Shown in pieces: positions 48,018 through 57,741 of a stretch of DNA of 64,000 bases (its first letter is position 1; every line of letters begins with the position of its first letter). The translations under genes and the position numbers were made by a program. Source of the DNA: Ferirhizobium litorale (GTDB lineage: Bacteria > Pseudomonadota > Alphaproteobacteria > Rhizobiales > Rhizobiaceae); the NCBI GenBank assembly GCA_030028905.1, contig JALDYZ010000003.1, positions 1-64,000 of the forward strand. Reading direction: 5' to 3'. The notes below the pieces were generated by a model that saw only the letters and a program-made list of their open reading frames with translations, was not told the DNA's origin and searched no databases.

Positions 48018-48053
48018 AACAAAAATACCCGACTGCAATGCAGCCGGGTATTT
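48018..48053 (-). terminator. Terminator of the TerC-like gene
   Basis: AAATACCCG (48023-48031) and CGGGTATTT (48045-48053) pair perfectly, and an inner CTGCA/TGCAG extends the stem after one mismatch. Read on the minus strand it is followed by TTTTGTTTGTTT. It lies 25 bp past the stop of the gene at 48079. Confidence 0.88.
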
Positions 48054-48078
48054 GGTTTTCGTGTTGTCTTGCTTTATC

Positions 48079-49185
48079 TCAGGCCGCCCCGGAATTGCGC
48101 TGGGCGCCGTTGTGCTCGAACTGCTCTTCTGACGCCTGTTCGCGGCGGTTGTGGCGGATCGACGACCAGAGCGAGATGCCGATCAAGGCAGCGCCGCCGA
48201 GACCGGTGATCACTTCCGGAATGTGGTACATCGTCTGCACGTACATGATGACCGCCAGGATCAGGATGGCGTAGAACGCCCCGTGCTCCAGGTAGCGATA
48301 CTCCGCAAGCGTACCCTTTTCGACCAGCATGATCGTCATCGAACGGACGTACATCGCGCCGATGCCAAGTCCGATCGCGATCACGAACAGGTTCTGGGTG
48401 AGTGCGAACGCACCGATAACGCCATCGAAGGAGAAGCTCGCATCGAGCACCTCGAGATAGATGAACGCGCCGAGACCGCCCTTGGCCGCCGCACTCATCG
48501 CTTGCTGCGAAGCGTCCAGCAAACCGCCGATCACTTCCACCGCCAGAAAAGTTACAAGGCCGTATATCGCCGAATAGACGAAGGTGTGTCGCTCATCTCC
48601 CTCCAGGAACGAGGAAAACGAGAGGATGAGGATGAGCACGAAGGCGATTTCGATGCCCTTGATGGTAGCGAAGCGCGCCATCTTTCGCTCGATCCAGGCG
48701 ATCCAGTGCACATCCTTCTCCTGGTTGAAGAAGAAGGTGAGGCCCACCATCATCAGGAAGGTACCGCCGAATGCAGCGATTGGCAGGTGAGCGTCGTTCA
48801 TGATCCGGGCGTACTCTTCCGGATGCATGGCCGCGAGTCTGATCGCCTCGATCGGGCCGATATTTGCTGCGATCACGACGATCGCCAGCGGGAAAACGAT
48901 ACGCATCCCGAACACGGCGATGATGATGCCCCAGGTCAGGAACCGGTGCTGCCACTTCGGCGTCATGTCCTTCAATTTATTGGCGTTCACGATCGCATTG
49001 TCGAAGGACAGGGAAATTTCAAGAACGGCGAGGACCGTACAAATGAAGAAGACGGTCGCCATACCGCTAAGGGTGCCGGTCATCTGCCAGCCGAGCCAGG
49101 CGCCGAGAACAAGGCCGGCAGCCGTTACGATGAACGCCCACTTGAAATAGGCGAGGGTGGGCATGTGGGGAGCCGGGTGCTTCAT
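48079..49185 (-). CDS. TerC/DUF475-family integral membrane protein
   Basis: A 368-residue membrane protein with about eight to nine spans and the paired acidic membrane motifs of the TerC superfamily: LEISLSFDNAIVNANKL (about 57-73) and EVLDASFSFDGVIGAFA (about 250-266). DUF475 proteins are thought to export or handle metal ions such as manganese, but the substrate here is not known. ATG 49185 follows AGAGGTG; upstream in-frame codons to 49254 lack a site. It is monocistronic with its own terminator. Confidence 0.88.
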   Translation of the reverse strand: MKHPAPHMPTLAYFKWAFIVTAAGLVLGAWLGWQMTGTLSGMATVFFICTVLAVLEISLSFDNAIVNANKLKDMTPKWQHRFLTWGIIIAVFGMRIVFPLAIVVIAANIGPIEAIRLAAMHPEEYARIMNDAHLPIAAFGGTFLMMVGLTFFFNQEKDVHWIAWIERKMARFATIKGIEIAFVLILILSFSSFLEGDERHTFVYSAIYGLVTFLAVEVIGGLLDASQQAMSAAAKGGLGAFIYLEVLDASFSFDGVIGAFALTQNLFVIAIGLGIGAMYVRSMTIMLVEKGTLAEYRYLEHGAFYAILILAVIMYVQTMYHIPEVITGLGGAALIGISLWSSIRHNRREQASEEQFEHNGAQRNSGAA

Positions 49186-49682
49186 GGCCGCACCTCTTTG
49201 TATTGGATAGTGTCGATGGACAGGCAAAAAATAGCAAAAGGCCACATGCAGCATACTGCATGCGTTTCAGGCATGGACAAGGTTTTCATCTGTTAGAATT
49301 CCGCCGGCTAATCTGCAGGCGGTACCGACATCGCGAGAGCGCCGTTATACTCTCGCCAGAGGGGCCCGGCACCAGTGTTAAACCCGCTTCGGTCCGAGCC
49401 CGGACCGCGGGGGCACCACTCTAGTTAATGGTTGTGCGGATTTCGTCAAGACCGCGAACGCGCAATCTGATCGGTCTCCTGCAGGAAATCCTGAACCGAT
49501 ATCGTACTTTGCCGATCGCGCGCCCTTCCAGAGGCGCCGATCGCGAAAGCAGATCACGCACCCAATTGACCTCCCCGCACCCAATGCGCCTTGCCTCTTG
49601 CGCACGGCAGGTTCAATGTCGAAAGGCGACAAGCACCCGGAAGGCATTGCGCCGCTATAGACCGGGGCAACTGTGGGGTTCG
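49186..49682. other. Divergent gap between TerC-like and cyclase genes
   Basis: About 500 bp without a supportable gene. It contains an inverted repeat GCGAGAG (49333-49339) and CTCTCGC (49350-49356) with a ten-base AT-richer centre, possibly an operator. The frame of the downstream gene is open from 49428, but the encoded residues are low-complexity and basic and do not look like protein, so the start is placed at 49683. Confidence 0.4.
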
Positions 49683-52600
49683 ATGAACTGTTCCGGTTGC
49701 GGATTTGAGATTGACAGCGGCTTTGCGTTCTGCCCGAAATGCGGCGCGAAGCAGCCGGTCGCTTGCACCGCTTGTGCCTTTCCCTGTCCGGCGGAATTTG
49801 CCTTCTGCCCGAAATGCGGGACCGCTTTGGGCTTGGTCGACGCCAACTTCCAGCCATCATCGAAACAAAATGACGGAGAACCTCGCGGTGCGCACAGGTT
49901 GTCAGCGCGGCACAACGATGTCGCGCCTCCGCTTTCCCCGGCGATCAACAGCGAGGCGGATCGCCGCCCCATCACGGTCCTGTTTGCCGATCTCTGCGGT
50001 TTCACGGCATTGAGCGAACGAGTCGACCCGGAAGTCATGCGGGTACTTCAGAACGAGCTGTTCGAGGAACTCACTGCGGCGGTGGAATCCTATGACGGCT
50101 TCGTAGACAAGTTCGTCGGTGATGCGCTTCTGGCCCTCTTCGGCGCTCCGGTTGCTCACGAAGACGATCCCGAACGAAGCCTTCAAGCGGCCCTCGATAT
50201 GTTGGAGCGTGGAGAACGCTTCGGCGAGCGGTGGCAGCAGCGGATCGGCTGTCCATTGAAATTGCATATCGGTATCAGCACCGGGCCCGTGGTGACCGGT
50301 AGTTTTGGAGCGGCGGGCGCGAAGTCCTATTCCGTCACTGGCGACACGGTCAATACCGCCCAGCGGCTACAGGCCATGGCTGGACCCGGCGAGATCTTCG
50401 TCGGGCCGCTGACATACCAGCTCACGCGCCACGCCTTCGCTTTTGACGGGATGGGCGATCGGGTGCTGCGCGGCAAGGCGAGCAACGTCGTCGTCCATCG
50501 ACTTGTCGGCATGCTCGAAACCCCGCAGACGGCGAGGGGCCTTGAACCCTACGGCCTCAGGGCCCCGCTCATAGGACGTGACGCGGAATTGGGTAGGCTC
50601 GTCTCTTGCCTCGATCTCGCGTGTGCCGGCACCCCTCAGCTCGTTCGATTGATGGGCGAGGCCGGCATCGGAAAGTCGCGTCTGGTATCCGAGTTCCTGG
50701 CCCGGATATCAGAAATCCCACGCTTTGCCGAGGTCACTATCCGCCAGGCCGTGTGCTCGCCGCTGGGCGAGCAGCCTTTCGGGACGCTGGGAAAGATCCT
50801 GCGCAGCGCTTATGGGATTTCCGCGAAAGAACCGTTCGAAAAGGCACGGGAGATGCTTTCGGCGGCATTCAGGGGCCTCGGCCTTGGTCCAGAGGAAATC
50901 GAGCGCGTGACGCCCGCATTTTTCCATGTGGTGGGTTTCGGCGATCCGTCAGGCGCCTTGCAGCATGTACCGCCAGAACAGATGCGCCGGCAGATCTTCT
51001 ACGCCGTCCGCACGCTCATGGAACACCGGCTGTCGCAAGGGCCGCTTTTGCTGATCGTTGAAGACCTGCACTGCGCTGACTCGGTGTCCCTCGAGGCCTT
51101 GCGCTTTCTCATGGATCGAATAGAGCGCGACCGCTTCATGCTGCTGACGACACAGCGCCCTGCATTCGAAACCCACCAGCTCGAATCAAGTCGAACGAGC
51201 CTGACCGCCATGCGTCTTACCCCTCTGACGCTTGCGGAGGGTCAGAAATTGCTGGCGGAATTCTTCTGCGTCGGCAACCGCGGCCTTCCGGCCGATCTCC
51301 GGAATCGGGTGCTACAGCGCGCCAGCGGCAATCCGTTGTTCATCGAGGAGATTGTGCGCGGCCTCATCGATGTCGGCGCACTGAGACGGGATGGCACCCG
51401 ATGGCAGATCGCAGTCGAAGGCGCCGGAAGCGAGATACCGCTCAGCATTCAGGCCATGCTGCTTTCCCGTGTCGACCATCTTCCCCCGGATGTACGGCGG
51501 ATAGCGCAGGAGGCCGCAATGATCGGCCCAACGTTCGACGCGGGACTGCTCGGCGCCATAGCGAGCGACCCGTCGAAAGTGGAAGCTTGTGTCGACTTTC
51601 TTTGCAGCGCGGAGATTGTCGAGGAGGTGAGAAGCAGCGGCCCTTCGGCGTCGGCTGGCTACCGTTTCAGGCAGACGTTGCTTCATGACGTCATCTACCA
51701 GAATCTCTTGCTACAGCGACGTACCGAGATGCATGCCAAGATCGGCCACGCCATTGAACGGATCGTCGGCGACAAAACCGAGAGTATCGAGGACCTGGCG
51801 CTGCTCGGTTATCATTTCAGCCAGACTGCGGACAGGGCAAAGGGCGCGCGCTATCTGATTGCTGCAGGAGAGCGGGCATCCAGGGCGTATGCCAACGACG
51901 ATGCCATACGGCTCTACCGGCAGGCGCTCGATGCGCTGGAAGGGGCATCGGGCACCGACCCTGAGTTGGCCATCGCCCACGAACGCTCCGGGGACTTGAG
52001 CGCTCCCGCCGGACGCAGGCGCGCGGCGTTCGAGCACTATTCGCGGGCTCTCGACCTCTACACCGCCGCTGAGGAGACCGCCTGTGCGGCCAGGGTTCTG
52101 CGCAAGATGGGTCGATTGCATTGGGATGCGGGGCGACGTGATCAGGCCGAGGCCCATTACAGTGAGGCCGCCGCGCTACTGGAGCGAACCGACGCCCCGA
52201 TCGAATACGCCCACCTGTTGCAGGAACGGGGCCACCTTGCCTTCCGCATGGGTGATCATGCTTCGGCGGCGCGCTGGGCGGAGGAGGCTCTGCAGTCGGC
52301 CCGCTCCCTGGCGGGAGAGGTAGGCCCGGAGACCCGACGCCAGGCCGCTCTCGCGACAGCCGAAGCACTGAACACAAAGGGCGTCGCGTTGGCGCGGCTT
52401 GGCCGCATCCGCGATGCAATTGGCGATGTCGAGGCAAGCCTGTCGGTTGCGACCGAAGCACAGTTGCTGAACGCGGCATGTCGGGCCTACTCCAATCTCG
52501 GCGTGCTCTACACGATCGCCGACCCCGGAAGGGCGCTAGACGTTTGCCGGCAAGGCTATGACGTTGCAGTACGGATCGGCGACCTCGGTTTCCAGGCGCG

Positions 52601-52988
52601 CCTGCTTGCCAATCTCGCAGTAGCAAGCTGCACCTTTACCCAGAGTTGCGGAAGCGAAGGGGTGCCGGCCGCCGAAAAGGCAATCGAAATCGACCGGGCG
52701 CTTGACCAGCGCGATCACCTCTCTGTGCCGCTGATCGTCCTCGGCCAGATCCACCAATGCCACGGCCGGCCCGATCTTGCGCGCAAGCTATACAACGAGG
52801 CGCTGGAAGTTGCCCGTGAAACGGGCGAACCGCAACTGCTGTTTCCGTGCTATGATGGCTTGGCGACGTTGCATCTCGATCTTGATGATATCCCGGAGGC
52901 GGAACGATATTTTACGCTGGCGCAGGATGTATGCGTCCGGCATGGCCTCGATCCTGAGGCGCTAGTCGTTCTGCCGTTTCTGGACTAG
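49683..52988 (+). CDS. Zinc-ribbon, class III nucleotidyl cyclase, ATPase and TPR protein
   Basis: A 1101-residue multidomain protein. Two zinc ribbons open it (C3xxC6...C17xxC20 and C28xxC31...C42xxC45). A class III cyclase domain follows (about 94-275) with metal-binding Asp103 (FADLCGFTAL) and Asp147 (KFVGDALLALFG), Lys143, and Asn224/Arg228 in VNTAQRL, so catalysis looks intact. A STAND-like ATPase comes next, with Walker A GEAGIGKS at 325-332 and LLIVEDLHCAD as Walker B. The C-terminal third is TPR-like repeats. It probably makes cAMP in response to an unknown signal sensed by the ATPase/TPR part. No membrane segment is seen. Confidence 0.87.
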   Translation: MNCSGCGFEIDSGFAFCPKCGAKQPVACTACAFPCPAEFAFCPKCGTALGLVDANFQPSSKQNDGEPRGAHRLSARHNDVAPPLSPAINSEADRRPITVLFADLCGFTALSERVDPEVMRVLQNELFEELTAAVESYDGFVDKFVGDALLALFGAPVAHEDDPERSLQAALDMLERGERFGERWQQRIGCPLKLHIGISTGPVVTGSFGAAGAKSYSVTGDTVNTAQRLQAMAGPGEIFVGPLTYQLTRHAFAFDGMGDRVLRGKASNVVVHRLVGMLETPQTARGLEPYGLRAPLIGRDAELGRLVSCLDLACAGTPQLVRLMGEAGIGKSRLVSEFLARISEIPRFAEVTIRQAVCSPLGEQPFGTLGKILRSAYGISAKEPFEKAREMLSAAFRGLGLGPEEIERVTPAFFHVVGFGDPSGALQHVPPEQMRRQIFYAVRTLMEHRLSQGPLLLIVEDLHCADSVSLEALRFLMDRIERDRFMLLTTQRPAFETHQLESSRTSLTAMRLTPLTLAEGQKLLAEFFCVGNRGLPADLRNRVLQRASGNPLFIEEIVRGLIDVGALRRDGTRWQIAVEGAGSEIPLSIQAMLLSRVDHLPPDVRRIAQEAAMIGPTFDAGLLGAIASDPSKVEACVDFLCSAEIVEEVRSSGPSASAGYRFRQTLLHDVIYQNLLLQRRTEMHAKIGHAIERIVGDKTESIEDLALLGYHFSQTADRAKGARYLIAAGERASRAYANDDAIRLYRQALDALEGASGTDPELAIAHERSGDLSAPAGRRRAAFEHYSRALDLYTAAEETACAARVLRKMGRLHWDAGRRDQAEAHYSEAAALLERTDAPIEYAHLLQERGHLAFRMGDHASAARWAEEALQSARSLAGEVGPETRRQAALATAEALNTKGVALARLGRIRDAIGDVEASLSVATEAQLLNAACRAYSNLGVLYTIADPGRALDVCRQGYDVAVRIGDLGFQARLLANLAVASCTFTQSCGSEGVPAAEKAIEIDRALDQRDHLSVPLIVLGQIHQCHGRPDLARKLYNEALEVARETGEPQLLFPCYDGLATLHLDLDDIPEAERYFTLAQDVCVRHGLDPEALVVLPFLD

Positions 52989-53046
52989 CGACGGGCCAAG
53001 TCGTCCGAAAATGCCCCGGGACTCGTGGCAAGACAAGGAGGATGTC

Positions 53047-53715
53047 ATGGACCATTATCCCGAAACACCGCTCAAACCCGGAGACAGGGCACCGGATGTC
53101 GTGCTCGACGCAATCACCCGTAATGGCAAGATCGCCATTCGCGATTTCCGCGGCCAGAAGCCCGTTCTCGTCGGACTATTCAGAGGGTTGCAGTGCCCCT
53201 TCTGCCGACGGCAGATCGCAGCCATGTCGCAACTCGAAGGCCCGCTGCACGAAAAGGGTGTCGAAAGCCTGACCGTCGTCAATACGCCCATTGAGCGGGC
53301 GCGGCTTTATTTTCGATACCATCCGCTTCCCAATCTGCTGGCCGCATCCGATCCAGATCGGATATCGCATCGCGCCTTTGGACTCCCGAATATAGAATTC
53401 ACTGAGTCGGAAACCGTATGGCCTTACAAGATAGGCGCCGACAAGTTCATGGAAATGAAGATTGACCTGCCGGAACTTCCTCAACCGATGGGCATCGAAA
53501 GTGCCAGCGACTATCTAAACAAGGCTGACGACTATGAAATCACCGAGGAAGACGAGTGGGTAATCCAGACCGCCAACAGCCAGCTTGTTGGTGAATTCCT
53601 CGTGGACCGGGATGGCGTGATCCGCTGGTGCTTTACCGAAGTCGAGGGCGGCGGATCGAAGCTGTTCACCCATCCGACGACGAGTGAACTGATGTCGGCC
53701 GCTTCGCAGTTGTAA
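53047..53715 (+). CDS. AhpC/TSA-type thioredoxin-fold protein
   Basis: A 222-residue peroxiredoxin-like protein with a CPFC motif (FRGLQCPFCRRQ; Cys50-Cys53) at the start of the first helix. It has PETPLKPGDRAPDVVL at the N-terminus and a long C-terminal half. The CxxC motif instead of the usual PxxxTxxC suggests disulfide reductase or peroxiredoxin-Q-like activity. ATG 53047 has AAGGAGG upstream at optimal spacing, so the upstream ATG at 53011 is rejected. It lies 58 bp after the cyclase gene and could be co-transcribed. Confidence 0.82.
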   Translation: MDHYPETPLKPGDRAPDVVLDAITRNGKIAIRDFRGQKPVLVGLFRGLQCPFCRRQIAAMSQLEGPLHEKGVESLTVVNTPIERARLYFRYHPLPNLLAASDPDRISHRAFGLPNIEFTESETVWPYKIGADKFMEMKIDLPELPQPMGIESASDYLNKADDYEITEEDEWVIQTANSQLVGEFLVDRDGVIRWCFTEVEGGGSKLFTHPTTSELMSAASQL

Positions 53716-53767
53716 TACCGGTTACACCGACTTTGCAGCCAACTCGTCGCCATAGCGCCGGAGGACG

Positions 53768-54439
53768 TCACGCCTTCCCAGCAGCCTCTTCGATGCGTGA
53801 AAAGGCCGCGAGGATGGTGCGCTCGGACTGTGCGAGATACACCTCCAGAGCCACCGCTGCCTCGCGCGTCTGGCCCGCCTCGACCTGTGCCAGAATGCCG
53901 GCGTTGAGGTCGACGTAAGGCGCGTGCAGCAGTTCCGGATCGTCCAGCAAACCGAAGCTCAACCGCAGTTCGGCGGAAATCTGTTCGTAAAAGGCACTCA
54001 GCCTGTGGCTGTCTGCAAGATCGACGATGGCGGCGTGAAAGGCCATATTGGCGCTGCCGACCGCAATCCAATCCCTGATCTTGCGGGCGGCAAGAGCGGT
54101 CTCCACGGCGCGCCGCATGCGCGCGACTGCCGGGTGTTTCGGATAGGCTTGCGCCAGCGCGCCGCATTCGATCAACTTGCGGACACGATATATGTCGATG
54201 ATGGAGGAGAGGTTTGGCGTGGCGACGAAAACGCCCCGATTCGGCTCATGCCTCAGCAATCCCTCTTTGGTCAGCAGGCGGAATGTCTCTCGCAGCGAGT
54301 TGCGCGATACATCGAGATTCGAACTGAGCGCCGCCTCCGACAGTCTCTGGCCGGGAACGAGTTCGCCGGCGATCACCTTATCGCGGATCTGCGCTGCCAA
54401 CCGCTGCGCGAGAGTAGGTGCTGTATCCTGCTGCGTCAT
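53768..54439 (-). CDS. GntR-family regulator (FCD type)
   Basis: A 223-residue GntR regulator with an N-terminal winged helix (LSEAALSSNLDVSRNSLRETF, here LSEAALSSNLDVSRNSLRE, about 34-52) and a C-terminal all-helical FCD domain whose metal/ligand residues include Asp and His in FHAAIVDLADSHRL. ATG 54439 is chosen over the TTG one codon upstream. It is divergent from the 5-oxoproline-type operon, and a palindrome in the gap is its probable operator. It takes the place that the IclR-type KipR has in the Bacillus subtilis equivalent. Confidence 0.9.
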   Translation of the reverse strand: MTQQDTAPTLAQRLAAQIRDKVIAGELVPGQRLSEAALSSNLDVSRNSLRETFRLLTKEGLLRHEPNRGVFVATPNLSSIIDIYRVRKLIECGALAQAYPKHPAVARMRRAVETALAARKIRDWIAVGSANMAFHAAIVDLADSHRLSAFYEQISAELRLSFGLLDDPELLHAPYVDLNAGILAQVEAGQTREAAVALEVYLAQSERTILAAFSRIEEAAGKA

Positions 54440-54714
54440 CAATTCCTCTCGGCGCGAGCGACCGCTGCGACTCGTCGAAACGTTCGCCGACGACCTCGTT
54501 CTCCGCTATCATGAAACCGGCAACAATCTATGTGGCCGGAATGCCGCTGAGAAGCAAGAGGCACGGCGGCCAACGCGAATCCGGGTGAATGAAGCATCAA
54601 GACGCGCGCCGCCTTATGGGAACCGGCGGCCGTTCCAGCCGCGTATCTGCCTGAAAATAGGGATTCCATTGCCTTTGCCGCGATCAATTGCCCAACGAAA
54701 GCGCACTTTAGTAG

Positions 54715-54749
54715 AACAATAAAATTTATATTGTTGAACAATATTGACA
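54715..54749. promoter_or_regulatory. GntR operator overlapping the promoter of the oxoprolinase-type operon
   Basis: ATATTGTT-G-AACAATAT (54728-54744) is a perfect 17-bp palindrome, and an extra AACAAT half-site lies at 54715-54720. A TTGACA -35 box at 54744-54749 overlaps the last base of the palindrome; CACGAT at 54767-54772 is a weak -10 at 17 bp. A repressor bound here would block RNA polymerase, and the short AT-rich palindrome is typical of FCD-type GntR operators. Confidence 0.7.
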
Positions 54750-54831
54750 GAATTGTGAAACGCCACCACGATGCTGCCATGGATTAGCCCAAGCGGGTTG
54801 GGATGTCCTCTTTGTTACTGGGAGAAGTTTC

Positions 54832-56127
54832 ATGGAGCAGAAGTCGCTTTCCTCCGACAGCGCCGAGCCGGCTGCCGCCGGATTTCAACCGGCACAGGCC
54901 GGCGTCACCGCGTTCGACACATTGAAAGCCCGACGTTCATCGTTGATTGCCGCCATCTTCCTGATGGCGACCTCAGCCATCGGACCCGGGTTCATCACCC
55001 AGACGGCGACATTCACCACGACAATGGGCGCGGCCTTCGCCTTCGGGATTCTTGCCTCGATCCTGATCGACTTCGTCGTCCAGCTAAACATCTGGCGCAT
55101 CGTGACGCTCACCCGCATGCGCGCCTCCGACATTGCCAATGCGGCAATTCCGGGGACCGGCTATCTGCTGGCCGTTCTTGTCATCATCGGCGGACTGTTC
55201 TTCAACATCGGCAATATCGGCGGTGCAGGCCTCGGCCTGAATGCCATGGTCGGGCTTGATGCGAAGTGGGGCGGGGCGATCAGCGCCTTGATCGCGATCG
55301 GCCTCTTCACGTCGAAGCGTGCCGGGCTCGCCCTCGACCGAACGATCATCGTTGCCGGCATCTCGATGATCGCGCTTACGCTCTTCGTCGCCTTCGTCTC
55401 CAGCCCCCCGGTGGGAGAGGCGCTGCGCCAGACCGTATGGCCGGATACCATCAACTTCGCCACCATCACCACCATCGTCGGCGGTACGGTCGGGGGCTAC
55501 ATCACCTATGCGGGAGCCCATCGCCTTCTCGACAAGGGAACCGTCGGACGGGAAAACCTGGGCGCCGTGACCCGAGCATCGTTGACCGGCATCGCCGTCA
55601 CCGGCGTCATGCGCTACGTGCTCTTCCTCGCCGTTCTTGGCGTCGTGGCAAGCGGCGCCGTCATCGACATTTCCGGAAAGGGGGCCAACCCCGCTGCCCA
55701 GGCTTTCGAGGCTGCCGCGGGCACGATCGGTCTTCGCGTCTTCGGCGTTATCCTGTGGTTCGCCGCCATCACCAGCGTCATCGGCGCTGCCTACACCTCG
55801 GTTTCGTTCCTGACGGCCTTCAACAAGAACATGACCGAGCGCGGCCGCAACGTGGCGACTATCGCCTTCATCGCCGTCTCGCTGTTCTTCTACGTCGTCA
55901 TGAAGACGACGCCTGCCGCGATGCTGGTCTTCGTCGGCGGTTTCAACGGCCTCATCCTGCCAATCGGCCTTTCCATCTTCATGTATGTCGGCTGGGCTCG
56001 TTCCGACCTGATGGGTGGGTATCGCTATCCTCGCTGGCTGCTCGTTCTCGGCATCATCACCTGCGCCCTGACATGGTATATGGGCTTCAAGTCGATCGGT
56101 CCGATTTTCGCATTCCTCAACCATTAG
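54832..56127 (+). CDS. NRAMP-related membrane transporter without canonical metal ligands (YcsG-like)
   Basis: A 431-residue protein with about eleven membrane spans. It is distantly NRAMP-like, but the metal-binding DPGN of helix 1 is replaced by IGPGFITQ (about 50-57), and the helix 6 MPH motif is replaced by [10 protein letters not shown]. That points away from divalent metal transport. In B. subtilis a related gene (ycsG) is part of the ycsFGI-kip cluster, and the neighbours here are the same families. A role in uptake of 5-oxoproline or another small acid or amide is the best inference. Confidence 0.8.
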   Translation: MEQKSLSSDSAEPAAAGFQPAQAGVTAFDTLKARRSSLIAAIFLMATSAIGPGFITQTATFTTTMGAAFAFGILASILIDFVVQLNIWRIVTLTRMRASDIANAAIPGTGYLLAVLVIIGGLFFNIGNIGGAGLGLNAMVGLDAKWGGAISALIAIGLFTSKRAGLALDRTIIVAGISMIALTLFVAFVSSPPVGEALRQTVWPDTINFATITTIVGGTVGGYITYAGAHRLLDKGTVGRENLGAVTRASLTGIAVTGVMRYVLFLAVLGVVASGAVIDISGKGANPAAQAFEAAAGTIGLRVFGVILWFAAITSVIGAAYTSVSFLTAFNKNMTERGRNVATIAFIAVSLFFYVVMKTTPAAMLVFVGGFNGLILPIGLSIFMYVGWARSDLMGGYRYPRWLLVLGIITCALTWYMGFKSIGPIFAFLNH

Positions 56128-56140
56128 GGAGCTCGGGACT

Positions 56141-56917
56141 ATGGCTGCAATCGATCTCAACAGTGATCTCGGTGAAAGCTACGGCGCCTGGCGCATGGGC
56201 GACGACAAGACGATGCTCTCCGTCGTCTCGAGCGCCAATGTCGCCTGCGGTTTCCATGCCGGCGATCCGGTCGGCATCCTGGAAACGCTAAGGGCGGCGG
56301 CGGAAAGGGGCGTCGAGATCGGCGCCCACGTCTCCTATCCCGATCGCGTCGGCTTCGGCCGGCGTGACATGGACGTCGCCAGCCACGAACTGTTCGCCGA
56401 TGTCATCTACCAGATCGGCGCTCTCCAGGGACTGGCAGCCTCGGTCGGTGCCACGGTCCGCTACGTCAAGCCCCATGGCGCGCTCTACAATCGCATCGCC
56501 ACCGATGCCCGGCAGGCGGCCGACGTCATCGGCGCAATCAAGGAAATCGATCCGAACCTGGTATTGATGGGGCTCGCCGGATCGCCGATCCTCAACCAGG
56601 CGCGCGAAGCCGGTCTCAGTGTCGTGGCCGAGGCCTTCGCCGACCGGGCCTATACGCCTTCCGGCGCGCTCGTCTCGCGACGCGAACCCGGTGCCGTGCT
56701 GCACGATCCCGAGCTCATCGCCAGCCGCATGCTCAGGCTCGCGAGGGAAGGGGTGATCGAAGCGGTCGATGGCAGCGCCATCAAGATCGAGGCCCAGTCG
56801 ATCTGCGTACACGGGGACAGCCCCGGTGCAGTCGCGATCGCGCAGCAGATCCGTCAGACTTTCGAGCGGGAAGGCATAGCAGTGCGCTCTTTCCTGCCAT
56901 CGAAGCAGCTTTCTTGA
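56141..56917 (+). CDS. pxpA: 5-oxoprolinase subunit PxpA (LamB/YcsF family)
   Basis: A 258-residue LamB/YcsF protein with the family signatures [13 protein letters not shown] near the N-terminus, [13 protein letters not shown] (about 28-40), VKPHGALYN and the [15 protein letters not shown] segment. In B. subtilis PxpA works with PxpB and PxpC to hydrolyse 5-oxoproline to glutamate with ATP. The gene lies 13 bp after the transporter and shortly before a DUF1445 gene and the fused PxpB-PxpC gene. Confidence 0.93.
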   Translation: MAAIDLNSDLGESYGAWRMGDDKTMLSVVSSANVACGFHAGDPVGILETLRAAAERGVEIGAHVSYPDRVGFGRRDMDVASHELFADVIYQIGALQGLAASVGATVRYVKPHGALYNRIATDARQAADVIGAIKEIDPNLVLMGLAGSPILNQAREAGLSVVAEAFADRAYTPSGALVSRREPGAVLHDPELIASRMLRLAREGVIEAVDGSAIKIEAQSICVHGDSPGAVAIAQQIRQTFEREGIAVRSFLPSKQLS

Positions 56918-56927
56918 GGCTCGGGTG

Positions 56928-57734
56928 ATGAACGCGGAGCTAACGACCAAATCCATCGACGCGGCGGCGGCTCGCGCCGCACGCGCTCGCTACCGTTCCG
57001 GCGCCGTAGAGCCGACGTCCGGGGTGGCGCCGGGATTCACGCAAGCCAACATAGTCGTTCTGCCGCGGGACTGGGCCTTCGACTTTCTCCTCTATGCCCA
57101 GCGCAATCCCAAGGCCTGCCCTGTTCTGGATGTCTGCGATCCCGGCTCTTATGCCACGGAGCTTGCCCCGGGCGCCGACCTGCGCACAGATCTTCCGCTG
57201 TACCGGATCTGGCGTGACGGTGCGCTCGTCGAGGAAACGCCGGATGCAACCGCCGCCTGGGCCGAGCATCCCGACCTCGTCGGCTTCCTGATCGGCTGCA
57301 GTTTCACCTTCGAAACCCCCATGGTCGAAGCCGGCATCGAGATCCGGCACATCAGCGACCAGAGCAACGTGCCGATGTATCTCACCAACCGTGCCTGCCG
57401 GCCCGCCGGACGTCTGCATGGCAACATGGTTGTGTCCATGCGTCCTATCCCGGCTCACAGGGTGGCCGATGCAGCCACCATCTCCGGCCGCTTCCCCGCA
57501 GTGCATGGCGCCCCGGTTCATGTGGGCGAACCCGCGCTGCTCGGCATTCGCGATCTTGGCAAGCCGGATTTCGGTGATCCCGTGCGCATTGAGGCCGGCG
57601 AGATTCCGGTCTTTTGGGCCTGCGGGGTCACGCCGCAGGCCGCCGTCATGGCGTCGGGCGTTCCCTTCGCGATCACCCACGCGCCGGGGCACATGTTCAT
57701 CACCGACATTCCGGATTCGGCCTATCACGCTTGA
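56928..57734 (+). CDS. DUF1445 putative hydro-lyase (YcsI family)
   Basis: A 268-residue DUF1445 protein with [40 protein letters not shown] and the C-terminal [15 protein letters not shown]-glutamate cyclases, which form 5-oxo-D-proline, belong to this family, so it may supply or racemise the substrate of the oxoprolinase. ATG 56928 is preferred over the GTG one codon earlier. It is located between pxpA and the PxpBC fusion, as in many bacteria. Confidence 0.88.
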   Translation: MNAELTTKSIDAAAARAARARYRSGAVEPTSGVAPGFTQANIVVLPRDWAFDFLLYAQRNPKACPVLDVCDPGSYATELAPGADLRTDLPLYRIWRDGALVEETPDATAAWAEHPDLVGFLIGCSFTFETPMVEAGIEIRHISDQSNVPMYLTNRACRPAGRLHGNMVVSMRPIPAHRVADAATISGRFPAVHGAPVHVGEPALLGIRDLGKPDFGDPVRIEAGEIPVFWACGVTPQAAVMASGVPFAITHAPGHMFITDIPDSAYHA

Positions 57735-57741
57735 GGTAACG

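Noticed and set aside
55084..56160. A 358-codon minus-strand frame opposite the transporter gene
   Set aside because: The product is extremely rich in Asp, Gly and Glu, the mirror image of a membrane protein gene read backwards.
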